Under the pieces are notes generated by a model. That model saw nothing but the letters and a program-made list of their open reading frames with translations. It was not told the DNA's origin and made no database searches. The position numbers were made by a program, and so were the translations under genes. A DNA stretch of 15,064 nt from an uncultured Eubacteriales bacterium (GTDB lineage Bacteria > Bacillota > Clostridia > Oscillospirales > Oscillospiraceae): NCBI GenBank assembly GCA_900543085.1, contig UQQF01000052.1, positions 1-15,064 of the forward strand. The letters run 5' to 3'. Numbering within the stretch: the first letter of the stretch is position 1; every line of letters begins with the position of its first letter. Below are positions 13,252 through 15,064 of this stretch, one piece after another.

Positions 13252-13260
13252 AGCGAGAGA

Positions 13261-15009
13261 TCACCAAGTGATGTCGTCCTCGAACTCTATCAGGCTCTCG
13301 TCGGTGGGTTCGGCCTGGATGATGGCGCGCATGTAGTTGCTGACCTTGGCGCGCATGTCGCGGCGGGAGACGGTGCGCGGATCCATGAGGTCGTGCTCGA
13401 CCCAGATGAGGTGCAGTCCGCGCTCGCGAGCCTGCTCGTCAAAGAGACCCTGCAGGCCGGCCATGGTCTTGCAGCAGACGTGCTGGTACATGATGATGAA
13501 GTTGGCGTTGAACTGCTCGCAGACCTTCCACAGCTCGTCAAGGACGTGGACGTAGCCGCCGTTGGTGTGCTTACGCATGACCATGCGCTCGTAGAGGCGG
13601 GCGAGGTCGCGGATGGCCTCGTCATGATCCTCGGTCTCAAGCTGCTTGGTGAAGTTCAGGCTCTCCATCTCGACGAGGACGCCGATGCCCCAGGCGTTGG
13701 CCAGCCAGTTGGAGAAGTTCGCGTAGTAGTGAGCCGGGCAACTCCAGACGACGGCGCGATACTTCATCGGGTGGCGGTAGGGGTTGCACTTTTCGTCGTA
13801 GCTCTTGTACATGAGCTTGCGGACCTTGTAGAACGTCTTCATGACGCCCGGCTCCAGGCCGCCGTCCATCTCGTAGTTCCACTTGCGGAACAGCTCGTAG
13901 CACGGGCCGATGAGCTGCGGATACGGAGTGGAGTTCATCTCCCACTTCTCCATCTCCATCTTGGTCTGCTCGTTGAAGCGCTTTATGACGGTGAAGTAGT
14001 GATCCCAGTCCCACTTCTCGCCGGTGAGGTCTTCGACCCACTTTATGCAGTGCCACATATCCTGCGCGCCGCACTCGACGGTGTCCTCGTCGTCGTAGCG
14101 GACAGGCAGCGTGAGCGGGAACGTGGGCAGACCCAGCTTCTTCAGGCGGCGCTCCTGGAAGCTCGTCGCCATGTCGGAGCCGTCGCAGGGGGTGCTGGTG
14201 GAGATGAAGCCGAGGCCGCAGTGAGGCAGAGCGTCGACGATGGCGCTGCCGCTCTCGCTGGTGGGCACCGGGCAGGTGTCGGCGGGCAGGCCGTAGCTCT
14301 CGACCGCGTCTATGTACGGGATACAGATGAGCTGGTCGAGCTCGGAAACCAGGAACACGGGTATGAGCTGGTACGGCACGCCGACAAGTCCCGGGAAGCC
14401 GGCCATCATCTGAGCCATGGTCATCTCGTCGAACAGCAGCATCTTGCTGTTGATCTTCTCGTTGCCGCCGATGCGCTTGTCGGCCATAAGCAGGTTGGCG
14501 ATGCAGTTTTCGGTGTAGCGGTACACGTCCGCCATGAGCAGGCGGTTCATGGTGACGGCTCTGCCGCGGTAGCCGAGGGTGTTGCGGTCAAAGAAGGCCG
14601 GGCAGGCCAGATACGAGCTGAACCAGCGGTACTCAAAGAGTCCGAGCATGATGCTCACCGGGTCGCGCATGACCATCTTTATCATGTCGCGCCAGATGAC
14701 AAGCCAGTTCTGGAAGTCACGGGCGGTGCTCTCCACGCCCTTCCACTCGCGGCGGGTGAAGGCTATGGAGCCCTTCTGGTACAGGCGTCCGAGCTGGCGC
14801 TCGCCGTTGACCACACGATCCCATTTCTCCTTTGCGGGGAGGGACATGAAGTCGTTGAACTCCTCCTTGACGCGCTGCTTGTCCATTTTAAGCTTGTTGA
14901 CCTGTTTGTCCTTAAAGTCCTTCCAGTCAATCTCGCTTATCAGCTCTTTCCAAATCTTAAGGTCGCCCGGGAGGTTCTTTTTGAGCCATTTGATGTTGTT
15001 CTTAAGCAT
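13261..15009 (-). CDS. Large 2-hydroxyacyl-CoA dehydratase/BcrB-BcrC-type subunit
   Basis: The protein has 582 residues; AAGGAGG (15018-15024) lies 8 bases upstream of the ATG. The middle and C-terminal parts resemble the HgdB/FldB/BcrB superfamily that binds a [4Fe-4S] cluster and, after an electron shot from the activase, dehydrates 2-hydroxyacyl-CoA or reduces other hard substrates. Candidate cluster cysteines are Cys246 (PADTCPVP), Cys275 (STPCDGS, as in the family's TTCDG) and Cys512/513 (HVCCKTM). Usual subunits are about 380-480 residues; here about 100 charged residues precede the recognisable fold. No signal peptide is visible. The superfamily also contains double-cubane cluster proteins, so the reaction cannot be fixed. 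The adjacent activase supports the redox role. The partner subunit probably lies upstream, outside the window. Confidence 0.85.
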   Translation of the reverse strand: MLKNNIKWLKKNLPGDLKIWKELISEIDWKDFKDKQVNKLKMDKQRVKEEFNDFMSLPAKEKWDRVVNGERQLGRLYQKGSIAFTRREWKGVESTARDFQNWLVIWRDMIKMVMRDPVSIMLGLFEYRWFSSYLACPAFFDRNTLGYRGRAVTMNRLLMADVYRYTENCIANLLMADKRIGGNEKINSKMLLFDEMTMAQMMAGFPGLVGVPYQLIPVFLVSELDQLICIPYIDAVESYGLPADTCPVPTSESGSAIVDALPHCGLGFISTSTPCDGSDMATSFQERRLKKLGLPTFPLTLPVRYDDEDTVECGAQDMWHCIKWVEDLTGEKWDWDHYFTVIKRFNEQTKMEMEKWEMNSTPYPQLIGPCYELFRKWNYEMDGGLEPGVMKTFYKVRKLMYKSYDEKCNPYRHPMKYRAVVWSCPAHYYANFSNWLANAWGIGVLVEMESLNFTKQLETEDHDEAIRDLARLYERMVMRKHTNGGYVHVLDELWKVCEQFNANFIIMYQHVCCKTMAGLQGLFDEQARERGLHLIWVEHDLMDPRTVSRRDMRAKVSNYMRAIIQAEPTDESLIEFEDDITW

Positions 15010-15064
15010 TTACTTGACCTCCTTGCCCTGCTGGATGCGTTTGATTTCCAGAGATTCCACGAAG
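15010..15064 (-). CDS. C-terminal end of an upstream gene in the dehydratase operon
   Basis: The last 17 residues of an open frame (FVESLEIKRIQQGKEVK, then TAA at 15012-15010) run off the window edge. The stop touches the dehydratase ATG (TAAATG), and the strong AAGGAGG of the dehydratase lies inside the frame. This fits tight operon coupling. It may be the second dehydratase subunit, by analogy with HgdA/HgdB gene pairs, but 17 residues cannot prove that. Confidence 0.6.
   Translation of the reverse strand, partial: FVESLEIKRIQQGKEVK

Noticed and set aside
13182..13260. Riboswitch or terminator between dehydratase and activase
   Set aside because: Only one 8-bp hairpin and a ribosome site are present in 79 bases; there is no T-run and no recognisable conserved riboswitch core.

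Overview
The window looks like chromosome from a GC-rich anaerobic member of the Clostridia, probably near the Oscillospiraceae. The evidence is strong AGGAGG-type ribosome binding sites, a PdaB-like polysaccharide deacetylase, a 2-hydroxyacyl-CoA dehydratase with its ATP-dependent activase, an acetyl-CoA-synthase-like protein and Trk potassium uptake genes. There is no phage, transposase or CRISPR array. The taxonomic placement is inference, since no rRNA or marker gene is present.

Left part (1-3022): a complete tRNA-Trp(CCA) with its terminator, then a consensus promoter driving a coenzyme F420-0:L-glutamate ligase (CofE)-like gene and a zinc-ribbon membrane protein. A strong terminator separates these from a convergent PdaB-like deacetylase.

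Middle part, plus strand (3094-7079): four promoter-led units. They are a small XRE-type regulator coupled to an AT-rich three-helix membrane protein; a DUF3267-type HELLH membrane protein; a PLP-dependent class I/II aminotransferase; and a secreted coiled-coil M23 peptidase. Most have a recognisable sigma-70-type promoter, and several end in a hairpin terminator.

At 7096-7381, between convergent genes, lies a non-coding element of about 286 bp built from successive hairpins and bounded by two copies of the same 25-bp near-palindrome. It resembles a miniature inverted-repeat element and is the most unusual non-coding feature here.

Minus-strand part (7395-11288): trkH and trkA, 4 bp apart, give a potassium channel subunit and its NAD-binding regulatory partner. 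Upstream of them is a DEDDh-type 3'-5' exonuclease with its own extended -10 promoter.

Right end (11414-15064, minus strand): an operon entering from outside the window. In transcription order it holds the last codons of an unknown gene, a large 2-hydroxyacyl-CoA dehydratase/BcrB-BcrC-type subunit, its BadF/HgdC-type activase, a 58-residue single-helix membrane protein and a stand-alone CdhC/AcsB-like protein, then a terminator. The activase would pass ATP-driven low-potential electrons to the dehydratase-type protein. The presence of an ACS-like fragment that lacks the distal-nickel cysteines, together with a tiny membrane protein, makes this the most promising candidate for an under-described metabolic system.
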